Part shown: one piece after another, positions 1 to 12,111 of the stretch
How positions within the stretch are numbered: position 1 is the stretch's first letter
Layout of the letters: every line of letters begins with the position of its first letter
Assembly: GCA_900074885.1 (NCBI GenBank)
Contig: FJUW01000001.1
Location: forward strand, 992,001 to 1,056,000
DNA: 64,000 nucleotides
DNA from: Rhynchosporium graminicola
Taxonomy: Eukaryota > Ascomycota > Leotiomycetes > Helotiales > Ploettnerulaceae
Direction of reading: 5' to 3'
Notes under the pieces: model-generated
Database searches by the model: none
What the model saw: only the letters and a program-made list of their open reading frames with translations
Told to the model about the DNA's origin: nothing
Position numbers and translations under genes: made by a program

Positions 1-399
1 CAAGTTCTTGGTCAATTCCTTCGTCGTGCAACACAGATGGCCGAAGAATTCAACTTGTGTGTCCTGATGGTACATGATCTTTCTCTTGTGCATGTTTCCA
101 AGCTGATAAGAATGTAGACAAACCAAGTCATGTCGGATCCTGGTGCCAGCGCTCTTTTCGCAGGAGCTGATGGTAGGAAACCAGCTGGAGGACATATCCT
201 TGCACATGCTTCCACTACCAGACTTCTTCTTCGAAAGGGTCGTGGCGAGGAACGGGTTGCAAAGATTGTTGATTCACCAGGTAAGTGGACTCCGTTTCGA
301 CATTCGAGGTTTCAAAGTCTGATCATTGTAGATTGCCCTGAGCGTGAAGCTACCTACATCATTACCACTGGTGGTATCAATGATCCTGAGAAAGCCTAA
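1..399 (+). CDS. dmc1: Meiotic recombinase DMC1 (RecA/RAD51 family), 3' part only
   Basis: Carboxy-terminal part of a RecA/RAD51-family strand-exchange ATPase; the 5' part lies left of the window. Three exons are visible: 1-69, 118-280 and 332-399, with GT...AG introns at 70-117 and 281-331; joining them keeps one frame to the TAA at 397-399. Landmarks are [13 protein letters not shown] followed by [26 protein letters not shown] (the L2-proximal segment), RVAKIVDSP and a tail with TTGGI. The SDPGAS...GADGRKP stretch and the tail match DMC1 better than RAD51. DMC1 forms filaments on resected DNA and promotes interhomolog pairing in meiosis. Nothing looks broken. The main alternative is RAD51 itself. 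Confidence 0.9.
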
Positions 400-695
400 T
401 TGTGCTCGCTGATTCTTAGACCTGTGGTCTTATATTTGCCAATATTGCTTAGTTTATGGGAATGGGAATAGGAAATGTTGACATTATATATCATGGAGCT
501 TAAGGAGTTGCTGTTGGACAGAAAGATATCCCTAGCTTGTGATTAGCGTCATCTGATTAGATTAGATCTCGGCTAGATTTTATGCTCTGTAAAAAAAGTC
601 TCACTCCGAGCTCCATCACTTACACCACACCTTGAAATGCCCGCCCATCATAACTCAACCAATTTATGATAGACGATCGCAAAAGTGTTATCAGA

Positions 696-1667
696 ATGTC
701 AGAAATAAACGGATATACTGTCCTCCCAATCACAATCCCTTCTACGCCCGCCTACCCTAAACCAACAACTCACACAATATACCTCCGACCACATGCGCCC
801 AAGATCGCTACCGAGAACGACTCACGAAGTCTCTTCCTTGTCAATGTCCCCATAGACGCTACATCTGCGCATCTACGAGCTATCTTCACAACCTTACTTG
901 GCGCCGGTAGATTCGAATCCGTCTCTTTCGAGCACGAAAACAAGACCAGCGACTCAACTCCGACTACAAGCCTCGCACTCATAGGAGGCAAGAAGCGCAA
1001 ACGTGGAGATGATGTGCGAGAGGCCGCATCTGCAGGACTACCACAGATATGGGATCGAGAATTAAGAAAGAGTGGAAGTACAGCTGTTGTTATATTGGTG
1101 GATTCGAGATCTGTGGAGGGGGCGCTGAAAGCTGCTAGGAAGCTGGGGAGGAGGGCTGCGAAAGGCAAGGATGTTGAGGAGGGTACAGGCTGTGTTTGGG
1201 GTGAAGGTGTCCTGATTGGGAAAGCGAAAGATAAATCCTCTGTCCCAGCACTTGGGTCCGCGAGATACGCAGCGCATCATAACCTCCGCTTCCCTAATAA
1301 AGCGGTATTGCAGGCAAATGTTGATACATTCATGACTCTATTCGCGGCCCAAGAAGACGCACAAGCGAAAGCAGCAAGGGGCCAAAGAGGTGTTCCGGAC
1401 GAAGATGGTTTTATCACTGTTGTTAGAGGGGGAGGAGCAAGGACAGGACCGGCGAGGATGGAGGATGCGGAACGGAAGAGGGTAGAGCTTGAGAAGAAGG
1501 AGGAGGAGAAGAGGAAGGAGGGCGAGATGGGCGGGTTCTATAGGTTCCAAGGCAGGGAGAAGAGGAAGGAGGAGCAGGGGGAGTTGGTGAGGAGGTTCGA
1601 GGAGGATAGGCGGAGGGTAGAGGGGATGAGAGAGAAGGGAAGAAAGGGGTTTAGGCCGGAGAATTGA
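696..1667 (+). CDS. rrp7: Ribosomal RNA-processing protein 7 (RRP7)
   Basis: Single-exon gene of 323 residues. RRP7 is a nucleolar factor of the UTP-C/CURI complexes needed for small-subunit (18S) pre-rRNA processing. The N-terminal half has an RRM-like region (RSLFLVNVP at about residues 45-53). The C-terminal half carries the family signature VPDEDGFITV followed by a basic helix with GGFYRFQGREKRKEE and a terminal KGRKGFRPEN. I start at the ATG at 696 (MSEINGYTVLP); an in-frame ATG at 666 would add ten residues and is less likely because MSEI resembles a usual N-terminus. Lys/Glu-rich coiled coil occupies roughly residues 255-315. Transcribed in the same direction as the DMC1 gene, with about 300 bp between them. 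Confidence 0.88.
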   Translation: MSEINGYTVLPITIPSTPAYPKPTTHTIYLRPHAPKIATENDSRSLFLVNVPIDATSAHLRAIFTTLLGAGRFESVSFEHENKTSDSTPTTSLALIGGKKRKRGDDVREAASAGLPQIWDRELRKSGSTAVVILVDSRSVEGALKAARKLGRRAAKGKDVEEGTGCVWGEGVLIGKAKDKSSVPALGSARYAAHHNLRFPNKAVLQANVDTFMTLFAAQEDAQAKAARGQRGVPDEDGFITVVRGGGARTGPARMEDAERKRVELEKKEEEKRKEGEMGGFYRFQGREKRKEEQGELVRRFEEDRRRVEGMREKGRKGFRPEN

Positions 1668-2527
1668 TGGGCCGTTAGCGACTACGATACTCTTGATTAG
1701 AGATCATCACATTTCATCTCCTGTGAGGTATCAGTCTGTTTACTCGGTACGTACAACGATATCTCTCCATGTCTGCATATCTTCCCCTGTTCTAGAACAG
1801 TCTCTTCTTTCCCTCTAAACAGCCTCTCTGTATCCACCTCGCCAGTTCCCTAATCCAACAACCTTTCTTTCCATTTCCCAAATAACCAAGATGATGACTC
1901 CGCGGGGCCATACTAGCACCCTCCTTCATCACTCATCCTCTACCCTGCTTATCTTTATATAAGCCAATCCTTATACATGGAGTAGGAGGGGAGGACGAGG
2001 ACGAGAGATGAAGGAGAGCGATGACTACAAAAACCGCTTTTATAAATCTTCTCACTATGTCTGATTGGTTGTCTCAAACGTTCACTACTTATTCCCTTTC
2101 ACTCTTAATCCCTACCTTGGGAGGAGAGGAAAGATGTGCGATTCATTTCTTCCTTTCAAAGCGGAGGATATGCTTTGCTGATGATGGATTTTTGAAGTAT
2201 AGTTCTGGATTGATAGACATGTCTGGCTTTTCTTTTGGAGTGATTGAAGGCAGGCAGTAATTGAGAGGAGACGGTTAAGGAAGAAAGGACGTTGATAGAT
2301 TGTAGGAGAAGGAGAAAGCCTATTCTATGCGCGAACTTTATGCAGAAGACCTGGGGATGAGGCCCTTTTCAAAGACTCCAGAAGACAGAGAAGAGAACAA
2401 TCCCAACTCAGAGTCGAGAGATGCCAAATAATGGGCGAGGGGCGCGGGATAGCTGGGTGATGTGAGGACTTGTTGGGGATATCTATCCCAGTCCTAGTCT
2501 AGCTATAGTCACTTTTCTTCTTCTTAC

Positions 2528-2570
<43 letters not shown>

Positions 2571-3376
2571 GTAAAGCTTCAAGGACTCCGTTTCAGATCT
2601 AGCTCGCTCGTTTTCCTTCTGGGTCCTGATTTTATGCCGTCTGTTCTGTTCAGCTCGATGTGCGTATGGATATTTGATGACAGTTCTTCTTGATTTTGTA
2701 TTGCCTGCGACCAGAGGGGGGTTTGTGAGAGAACGTAGGTAAAGGACATGGTGTATCTTTATTTTATTTCAAGACCTGGGCTGGGAAATGAGATGATAAA
2801 GAGTGAGTGAGTGAGATGGTGGTTCGCTTAGCTTGCTCATTCCTTCATCAGTCAACTTTCGTTGAAGCGTTTCGCACTTTGGCTTTATCTTGATCTTCTG
2901 ATTTGGTTTAAGTATATGAGGGGAATTTTTTTTGATTCGTGATACACTATCTAGGGGTCTACAGCTGCTACGTACGGTACTTATAATAAAACAGAAGAGG
3001 TCTTGTTTCTTGTGAATACTCACTCCATTGTACAGTGCTGTAGTACTAGACCATACCTTCTTACCCATTTTCATCATATCGTCAAACAAAGAAACAACTA
3101 ACATCCTCTTCCTTCTTCCTGGCTGACTTGACTTCTTACTTCTCCTTGGTATCGCAATCCCACAGAAGGAATAGAGACAGATGTGAGCGATGCGATACAG
3201 AAACATCAGACTGGAACAATTGATATACCCACCACTCATAGAAGCACGCCCAACTCCAACTCCTTGCAGGCTAAACCGCCAACAAGCCAAGGCGCACACG
3301 CAAATCCACACAAGATGTCTTGAGAGACAAGAATGTCTGCCCAGAAGAATGACTGATATGAGACGACTTTGCTAGA
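1668..3376. other. Intergenic, no gene supported
   Basis: The stretch between the RRP7 stop and the dienelactone-hydrolase stop holds short open frames on both strands, but none has recognisable motifs, splice structure or protein-like composition. It contains a GA microsatellite. Both flanking genes point into it, so it mainly serves as two 3' regions. Confidence 0.6.
2532..2569. repeat. (GA)19 microsatellite
   Basis: Uninterrupted GA dinucleotide run of 38 bp, preceded by CT-rich sequence (TTTTCTTCTTCTT). Likely polymorphic in length between strains. Confidence 0.97.
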
Positions 3377-4481
3377 TCAAGTAAGATACTTAGTAAACCA
3401 ATCGATGGCTTGCGACTCGGCTTTGTCCGCCCAGTTACGCTGAATACCATCATCTGGAACAGCGCGAACAGCAAACCCATGCTTGGCCCCAGGCATAATA
3501 ACGACCTCGTGATCGCCCTTCTTCTTAACCTCAAGAATCTCTTTCATCTGCCTAATCAACGGTCCAGACATGACCATATCAGTTTCACCAATCGCAACGC
3601 TGAGCGGTAGTGTCACAGCCTCCGCGTCTACAGGAATCTTGACGAACGAAGGGTGAGCCGTGAACGCACAGTCAACTAGTGGCTCGATGTTGTTGTAATT
3701 CTGGGTAGAAGAGGTCTGACATTCATGACGCTTGATCCTAGTCGATGGAAGGTCTTTCGCGAGCATGAATGTATATCGTCCGCCCCAGCAGAAACCACAG
3801 ACACCGATCTTAAGAGCGGATGTCTCGAATGGTGGAGATGAGGTGCGGAGATCCTGGAAGAATTTGATGATTCGGGGGCGGCAGACGCTTGGGCGGGTGG
3901 TGATGAACCAAGGGATGGCGTGGTAGAGTGCTTGGAGGGCGTAGAGGGGTTTGTATAGAATTGATGTGAGGAGGGGGGCTGGGGACATGAGGTTTTCCTA
4001 ATCATAACTTTAGTTAAGTCAGACAGCATACCTCAGGATGAGGATCAGAATCAACAAAGAACGTTTGAGCCTGCTCCAAGATCACTGAGACTTCAACAGT
4101 GGAAAGTTACGAACCACTATGAGGAGACATTGGGAGGACATTGCGTGGCCTGGATGACGTATTAGCTCCGGTAAGTTTAACATCAACCTGTCACGCTATT
4201 TGCGTTTGGACGCGCCAGAGGATGAAGACGGACGGACCATTCATGAAATCTGGGCAGTAGACCAAGAAACCACCCTTCTTCGCGTAAGCGTCGCAAAGCA
4301 TTCTGTTGTTGACGAAATCGAATCCGAACGCATCGGTGATCATAACGACTAAGCCTTTGGGAGTCACGCCAGCTTCAGGATAAGCTACGTAGGTTTGGAT
4401 GCCGTGGATCGTGGCTACAGTCCCTGACGGTGTGCCGGTATGGATGCTGCCTTTGAAGCAGTCGGCGCATGGTCCAGTCAT
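3377..4481 (-). CDS. Dienelactone hydrolase family protein
   Basis: Alpha/beta-hydrolase of the dienelactone hydrolase (carboxymethylenebutenolidase/AIM2-like) family. Exon 1 starts at 4481 (MTGPCADCFKG) and carries the strand-1 block GLVVMITDAFGFDFVNNR and a CPDFMNG segment. The last exon (ending 3377) carries the nucleophile elbow GFCWGG, the acid segment GETDMVM and the histidine segment GAKHGFAVR, so the Cys-Asp-His triad is complete. Between 3988 and 4235 two or three short introns are needed: a small exon encoding NVLPMSPHS near 4110-4145, one encoding EQAQTFFVDSDPHPE near 4032-4085, then an intron of about 35 nt. The exact first donor is uncertain. Substrate unknown; such enzymes hydrolyse lactones or esters in aromatic or xenobiotic metabolism. 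Divergent from the gene at 6423. Confidence 0.85.
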
Positions 4482-6422
4482 CGTTGCTGTGTGTCGTGTA
4501 GTAGTCTAGATCTGACTCGGTGAAGGTGGAAGGTGGAAGGTAGTTTCGTGTCGTGAATGGAGGAGAAGATAAGGACAGGACACAATAGGACAGGAAAGAA
4601 AAGAAGCTTTGAGACGAGAAGTGCTTGAAGGAACGGAGCGAGGGAGCGGAGCTGTCATCCGCGTCCTTATCGTTGCGGTCCGAAGCGAGACTAGAGCGGA
4701 AAGGAAGCTGAGCTAGCTATAAGTACCTTAACGATAAGCTTTTCAGATCGGCGCAGGGGTTGTTAGAGCGGATTCACAGTAAGAGCAGGTTAAGGTACTG
4801 TAAGGAGAGGAAGGTATTTCTCTCAGGCTCAGCTGATAACTCTGGTCGGGTATGATCTGATACAATGTTCTGTTTACCTTTCTGCCCCTTTCTTTCAGCG
4901 GGACGCCGCTGAGAAAATATAATATTTCCATGTAGTCCTTCCGAGGGCCAGCATTATATCGGCCCCCCTTCCATTATTTAGGGTTATGCTTACTCAGCCT
5001 TCTAAATAGAAGCCGAATAGACGAACTTCATCGAGTGAGGTTTGTTTACCTATAACCCGAGAACAATCAAGTTTTGGGTCACCGAGGGGGGGCCGAAATA
5101 ATGCGAGCCCCTTCCGAGCTGCAGACCAAAGTACTCTACAGCTAGTGAAGGTGGGACTTGTCTTATACTTGAGCTTGTTCAAAGTGATCAATTCTCTTAG
5201 TGATACTAGCTTTACTCCACATGGTTACCTTGTCCCACGGTCAGTGATGCTCATTTCTGCGCCCTGAAGCTCTCAGAAACCTTGTCTTGTATCGGATCCC
5301 GAGATATGCAGAGTGCCGAGGCCATGTTTCACCAGATCTTCAGATGGTGGCCGGAGTTCGGACGAAAAGTGAGACTGTATTGGAAGGCAGTAACAGGTAA
5401 CCCGGTTTGAGCTGTTTCTCAGATGATTCATTAGCCTTTCTTTCCTTTTTGTTGGGATTGCACTGCCCTTTGCTTCGATTGATTTCCGTTGCCCTAGCTT
5501 AAGGGAGTGATTTGAATCCGGGCCGAAGTTAGGAGATATGAGGTGCCTTGATGGTTGAAAAAAGCATGGAATGGAATAAGTCGGAACTTGATGTTGGAAT
5601 ACAGTTTACTCCGCCCGGAAGGTTGTTCGCCTAGGAGGGCCTTTGTTGACTTTGAGACTACCTAGATAGATTTGGAGAATGGGAGAGTCAAAAATCTCGG
5701 ATGCGTCTGGTGAATTGACTACGCTTCGCAATTCTCGATTGCCAATGAAGTGAAGTTCTGCAGCAGTCTTGCGACTTTGCCTTTTGGTTCAACTGATGAA
5801 TAAGATCTTTGTAGTCTTGGGCCCATATACTATGATACCTGTATAATGTTGAATCGGGGCAGTGATAGATTCAAAACTGAAGCTTTTAGCTTCGCTTTCA
5901 GAGTTGGACTCAGCTTCAAGGCGTCCTTGATCGAGAAGGCACGAGAAGAAGACAGTGGTCAGGTGCTTCAAGAGTATTCGGTACTGTCGGGGTGGTAACG
6001 GAGGTTTGGACATCTCCCGGAGAGGCAATTTGCTGTGAGAATATTATATGTTTTGTAGAAGTCTATAAATCGTTCCTTTCTCAATTGACAGCTGCTCAAA
6101 GAAATCGACAAAGAGGTCAACCCGGACGGCTGCGATGATAAGACTATAAAAATGGAACAAACTGTAACTATCAGGCGATCGTCCTGGAATCACCCTGGTC
6201 TTATCTGAATATCCTTATATCCTTATCTAAAAGTCGGTTACGTACTTCGACCGAGGAAGATCGAACCACCATAGATCTCGGGCAATAGCTGACCATCAAT
6301 CCTTGCAGTTTTTTTTTTAGTCACGTGTGCTGGTAATATCTTGAACGCGAGAAATCGCGAACATTTACCATGCCGTGTCTTGCGCATGCTTCCACAGCTA
6401 ATCAACCACGGACCCCTTCACG
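4482..6422. other. Intergenic region between divergent genes
   Basis: About 1.9 kb upstream of both the hydrolase (minus) and the coilin-like gene (plus). No coding region is supported. It holds the LTR-like segment at 4866-5140 and a T-run just before the 6423 gene. Confidence 0.6.
4866..5140 (-). mobile_element. Candidate degenerate LTR (retrotransposon remnant)
   Basis: Read on the minus strand the segment begins TGTAGAGTAC and ends GAACA, the TG...CA pattern of LTRs, and is followed directly by TTGTATCAGATC, which resembles the tRNA-half primer-binding site of Copia elements (TGGTATCAGAGC). Inside, two related GC-rich blocks lie in inverted order: GCATTATATCGGCCCCCC near 4953 and its near-complement near 5090-5112. 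No gag/pol frame remains beside it and I see no clear target-site duplication. It could instead be a MITE-like inverted repeat or ordinary promoter DNA. Confidence 0.3.
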
Positions 6423-9400
6423 ATGAGGCTTCGAGTGACTGTCCAGCGTCACGCTTTGCCTGACACTCCAATTCTTTGGAACATCGATACGAAAACTTCG
6501 CCCACTATCTATCAACTCCTCGAACATATCAACGAGGTTATACCTATCGAATCGGACGCACAATGGGGGTTGGAGGATTATGCGGTGGAATTGAAGGGCG
6601 CCAACGGACTAAATTACGAATGTCTTCACTTCCAACCTGTTCATAGTGTTCTAAAGGAAGAAGACGAGGTTATGTATGTTCAAGGTCATTTATGAAGTGA
6701 CTGAGCATAACTGACTCTGCCTGACTTCCAGCATCCGCCCACTCCTCACCCGAGACCTTAAAGTTCGGCGCATATCTGGCAGGCATCAGATCTCAGACGA
6801 TGGGAAGCGCTTATACGATGGTCTTGCGCTGGGCAGACCACTGCTACGAACTCCAAGTCGGCCTGCGATAAACATACCCCCACGGAAGAAGCGCAGGATC
6901 GCATACAATCCGGATGAAGAAGATGATGACGATTTCGCTGCCATGCGGGGACCGGAAGATGCTGAAAATAGCACAGATCAACAACTTTTGCTAGGTCTGG
7001 ATCTAGATGATGAGGATTCAGAAGAAGACGAAGACTTTGCGCCTGGAGAAGACGATAGCGATGCGGCTGAGGATGACGATAGTGATGCAAGCGAAGATGA
7101 CGAGAACAAGCAGCTAGTCATTCATGCCGATGCGGATGACAGTGATTCAGAGGACGACGAAGACTTTGCCCCAGAAGATTCGGATTCGGACGATGAGAAC
7201 AAGCAACTGGTCATCCATGCAGATTTCGATAACGCTGATTCAGATTCGGATGATGAAGATATACCAGAGGTAGACGGAGGTGGAGAGCAGGATGGCGGAG
7301 ACTTTGAGCAATTCGACGAGGAAGATGTCGAGCCTGAGGGAGATGTAGAACAATCGAATGAACGTTCGAAGGAAAACATATCTATGGAAGTCACGTCTTC
7401 TTCCGGTCTAGTAGACGACGAGGCTAATGACCTTGATGAGACTGCTCTTGAGAGCGTCACGGATCCAGAAACTCGAGCTAAGATCCGTAAGTTACATTCG
7501 GCATTTCCTAACTCCCATTTGGCTGTTTGCAAATATATCCTGAATGGGAAAGGGGTCGAAGGCGATGTTGGTGAAGCATACGAAGTCTTAGCTCGAGGTT
7601 TCCATCCTACAAAATCTAAAAGCGAGGTTACTGAGAGGTTCCAAGGGACTTGCAAAGCTCCAAGATCAAAGCCACAGACCAAGTCAAGGTCTAAGTCCAA
7701 ATCGCCTACTATTGAAGAGGACGAGGCTGAGTCCAACGAGAGTTCGAATGAGCTTTTTGAACATTACGATAAGCATGGTCTACCCCCAGGATCCATAAAT
7801 TCAGGGAAAGCACTGTCGTTCATGGCAGATGCTGCAAGGACCTCGCCAGCTCCTTATCTTCCATCTGCAGGATCTTTCGGAAGCAGACTTATCAAGTTTC
7901 ATGAGGAAGATGTTATCATGTCAACTGAGCTCACATCGACCCCAGCCATTGACAAAGAATCCCAACCTGTCCAATCTAGCGAGGATAGTAGTGACGGCAA
8001 CGATACCAGCGATGAGGATAGTTCAGACAGCAGTGATAGCGATTCCTCTTCTGAGAACGAGAAAATGGTAGATATCGCGGCCTCATCTTCCTCGGGAAGC
8101 AGCAGTGACAGCAGTAGCGACTCGTCGAGTGATTCTTCGAGCGATGATGATGCGCCAGAAGTTGAGTCCAGCAAAACGAATCTACAAGCTACCAGAATCT
8201 TGCAGGCGCCAGTCGCAGCTGCAAATCCGGTCACAAAGTCTCAGCTCCCACCAGGTCAGGGTAAGAAGAGCACTAGGAATCGAAACGCACGAAAGAGGAA
8301 CCGGAACCTAATGGAACGTTACAAGAAGAGTGGAATCTTACCAGCCGGTACCACTCTGGTGGAACTTCTTCAAATGAAATTGAACAAAAGGTCCACAGCC
8401 GAAGAGGCAGCGGCTGCTCTAGAAATAATCAGAGCTCAGAAGGCCTCCACTGTGGCGAACGAGATCGAGACCGTGGAAATTCCAGAGACCATCGAGACAC
8501 CTAGCCAGAATGTGAACGCCGCTCAGACAGAATTTGAAGCTAGGCGCGCGCAACTACTCTCTTCCCTGGCTGGAGGCGGTGTTGAAGTGGGCTCAGAAAC
8601 ACCAAAGAAGGGTCGGAGGTCTGCTACGTCTGCACAACCTTCCAGGGTTCCTTCGGTTCAGGCATCACCAAGACCGGCAACAGAAGCTCTCAATGAGACA
8701 GGAACTCACAACCCATATTTACCGTCGAAGAATCCCCCGAAGATGTATTCAAAGGTGAGCGCTGACGAAGAAGCAAGGCCTTCAACGGCCCCAGAGCCTC
8801 CCAAGGAGATTGACACTCCCATCCCATCACCAAAACCTCAACCAACACCAGAAAGCTCAGGCCAAGCAACCACACGACGCTCACGACTTAACCTGGGTGC
8901 TAGTCAGAGAATGCTATTTGGTGCACTAGGCCTTAAGACTCCAAAGAACAAGAAAGACGAAGACAAACTCAAGCAAGATCTTATGAAAGATGTCAGGCCA
9001 TTGTTTACCTCAAAGTCCGGAGAAGAACCAGAAGCGGTTGTGGACGAATTGGACGAATCTTGGAGAGACAAGATCATTTATCGAGCTGTTGAATGCGTTC
9101 AGGAGGATATCTTGGAATTGAGCGAGCCTCCCTTTCCTTTCGTCCAGCGGTGGGATCCTCAACAGCAGGGTTCGAGGAAAGGCAAGCGTAAGCAGAATCA
9201 ACCAGACTACGCTCAGCAATATGAAGGAGAACCCCGGGTCTCGAAGAAGCAAAAGCGTCGGAAGGGAAAACACACTTACGCCGAAGAGCAAGAATACTTG
9301 GAGGCCTCGTACGAACCTAGCTACCAAGAAGACGGCGTCATGGACTCACACTATGACGAATCCATGCAAAAGCCAAATCAGAACCGCAATGAGGATGAGG

Positions 9401-12111
9401 AGATCAACGAGCAGATCATGCACCACATACAAGTCCCTGTCGAAAAAAATAGTTACGCAGAGTCTGATTTACCTGTCCTTCCAGAAGACCTTTCGAAGCT
9501 GTCTGACCTCGGCGATGGGATGGCTAAGGTCGGAATGATCATCGCCTTCAAGCATTTAGAAATGGCTAACTGGCAGCCCATACTTTCTGAATATGTTACT
9601 GCTGAGGTTACCTTCATGGCTGAAAATGGCGAACTCAGTCTCCTTCTTGCGAAAAGAGACAGAAAAGTAAGCGAGAAAACGTACGATCAACATACTGGGA
9701 AGAGAATCTACGAGAACCTCGAGATGCCCGACGAAGATGCGATGGATGAAGAGGAAGAGGGCCAGCTTTATCTTTCATTCAATGAGCTCGTGCGGCCTAA
9801 AATTGTCCAGCAATCTCCTCTCAGCCCGACCAAAGAGTTACCAAAAGGTCAAGATGATCTTGAGCGTAATTTCGCTGTTGATGAGCTGCCTAAGGCCAAC
9901 CCTGAGGATCCTCTCTTCATGGAAGGTGGTGCTCGTGCAAAGGAAGGAACAAGCACGGACGACTCCAAAACATTGATCCAGGAGCAAGCATCCCCCAAAT
10001 GTGATGAAGAAATAATCGAAGCGCAGTATTCTCATGTTACCGAAACGCCTCTCAGTTCCGAAGCTCCGGATTCGATTGAACAAGATCGCCAACCAGATGC
10101 AGACCTCGAGATGTCAGAATTGCATGTCAACCAGGATAACGAGAGTGGAAAATCGCAGTCAGATGTGCCCAATGGAAGCCCACAGAATCCTTCTTTTTTA
10201 GGCCAACGAGGCGATCTGGCAGTGCCTAGATCAAGTGCATCCGACACAATCATAGTTGAGGTCCCTCTTGACTTGGAGAATCCTGCGACACCTGCCCTGA
10301 AAAGGAATGACGATTCCCCGCCTGATATCAATTACTTGAATGAGTCAGTGCCAGAAGAGACCAGGCAGAAAGTAGCTCGTATGATGCAAGATGCTGGATT
10401 TCGATCAAATGTCCCATCATCTATTCTCAGAGTCCCCGATGGCATCCAAACGCCTGGTGAGGCCGCATCGTTCAGGAATTTACTGAAGGAAATGACAGGC
10501 ACTGAGACTAATGGCAGCACGGAGAATGAGATGGAAATTGAAATCCAGGCATACTCTCCAAAATTCAATGGGCTTGGAACTTCGCCTATTAGGCAGCCAA
10601 CAGAGTCTTCTCGAACCCCAACTAAGCCACGACAGCCAGCTCCAGCTTCAAGTTCTTCGACTAGGCCGCCTTCATCAAGCTGGGAAACAGTAGATGGAGA
10701 GTTAACAAGCTCTCCACCACGCCTAATATCTCCAGACCCAGAGGAAGAGGAGCATTCCAGCTGGGTTGAAGTTGATCAGACTCAAAATCTAGCCCTACCT
10801 TCTAGCCCTGCATTCGCTGTAGATATTGGATCAATCGAGAAGACGCGGCTGTCGAGACATTCCAGTCCACTGCCCTCTACTTCTCTTCACGTTCCGGACC
10901 AGATTGAAGCACGCTCTTCTTTCAAGGTAGCCAAGGGCCAAGCTAAACAGTCCAAGCAGTCAGCTCCTGTATCGGACGCTGTAATTAGTAAAGCACAACC
11001 ATACTGGAAGCAATGGCAGCCAAAGAAACGTAGGAGAAGTCATGATTCAGATTCGGAAATTGAAGAGGCAAAAGCGAATAGCAAGACCACACCGGAACGA
11101 TCTACCAGGAGTACTGAGAAAACTCCAGATCCAAGTGTCAAGTACCCTAAGCTTTCTTTAGGGTCCTCCTTCGCCAGCCAAGTAACTGATCACGGTCGCC
11201 AACCGGACTTTGATGATATTATGATGACCACGGGCTCGCCTTCCGATAACAATCTCGAGATGGATGCCCCACTGAACCATATTCCCCAACTAGAACGTGA
11301 GAACAAGCAGCGGTCAGGTGAAAAAAGCAAAGGCAAAGCTGCAGATATCGAGGCCGGTGATCAGCCCGCTAGAGCTGGCCCAAAGTCCATGAGAGCACCA
11401 ATTCAATGGTCAGATGCACCATTTGGCGAAACATCTGATGATGATCTTCCTTCTCTGGAGGCGCTCTCGCAAGTGCGTTCTTCCCAAGTATCACTTCTGC
11501 TCAAGCAGCGCTAACCAGGTATCCAGCGATCTGCAACGATTAAACGAGACAAGTCAGCAGTATCTAATTCCACGACATCGGCAAAATTTGAAGCGGATTT
11601 CCAGAAGGCAATGGCCGACGTGGATACATTGCTGTCCGATTATGAAACAACACCAAAAGCTTCCCAAAAGCAAAGACAAGGTATCAAGTACAGATCAAAG
11701 GGCAGAGAGTCCGAGACCCCTGCTCTAGAAAAGCGAGCTTCTCAATCGTCTGCAAACAGAGCCAGTGAGAGACCTGCATCTCAACCAAGCAATTCGGTCC
11801 TTCGAGCATCAACATACCTGGCTTCTCAACCCATTCCAGCAGGATCGCAAGTCGTGGACCTTTGTTCAAGTGATGCTGAACCGGAGCCAGAACCGGTACC
11901 GAAAGCAGCTCCTCGGGCAGACAAACCTTTCAGAAGATATACACTGAATAACGATGATGACAACGAGTTTGATGGTAGTCCTGGCTGGATGCCGAAGAAG
12001 GGCAATACTGTCGCTGGTGTTGCGTCACGGAGGCAAACTAGGGTTGGAATTAGGAGCTTCTTACAGAACGCTGGTAATGCGAGGCATCGAAGGCAGAGCA
12101 GTAATGATTGA
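6423..12111 (+). CDS. Large acidic disordered protein with coilin-like N-terminus
   Basis: Three exons, 6423-6673, 6732-11472 and 11527-12111, give about 1858 residues. The first 100 residues (MRLRVTVQRHALPD...) look like the ubiquitin-like N-terminal fold of coilin-type nuclear proteins, followed by a basic PPRKKRRIAYNP nuclear-localisation-like motif near residue 145. Residues 150-270 are extremely acidic (EDD/DSD runs) with a repeated ENKQLVIHAD unit; a second Ser/Asp tract lies near 510-580. A basic segment (RNRNARKRNRN) near 615 is followed by GILPAGTTLVELL. The rest is Pro/Ser/Glu-rich and probably disordered, with a globular stretch near 1040-1110. Intron 2 (54 nt) ends with branch-like CTAAC just before ATCCAG; the frame resumes as RSATIKRD. 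Function unknown; a nuclear-body or RNP scaffold is an inference from the N-terminus. Confidence 0.8.
7006..7263 (+). repeat. Coding acidic minisatellite-like repeat
   Basis: In-frame repeats of GAT/GAA/GAC codons encode Asp/Glu/Ser tracts. A unit encoding DEDFAP...DSDxDDENKQLVIHAD occurs twice (ENKQLVIHAD at about 7105-7134 and 7195-7224), with a further DEDFAPGEDD at about 7027. The units differ by silent changes, so the duplication is not brand new. Confidence 0.8.

Noticed and set aside
2769..3311. 180-codon open frame on the minus strand
   Set aside because: No motifs, no splice structure and unusual composition; sits in the intergenic region beside the GA repeat.
6786..6974. Minus-strand frame in exon 2 of the coilin-like gene
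   Set aside because: Antisense of the NLS-like region; no independent support.
7122..7736. 204-codon open frame on the minus strand
   Set aside because: Exact antisense of the acidic coding tract; its Ser-rich product is the mirror of GAT/GAA codon repeats, so it is a compositional artefact.
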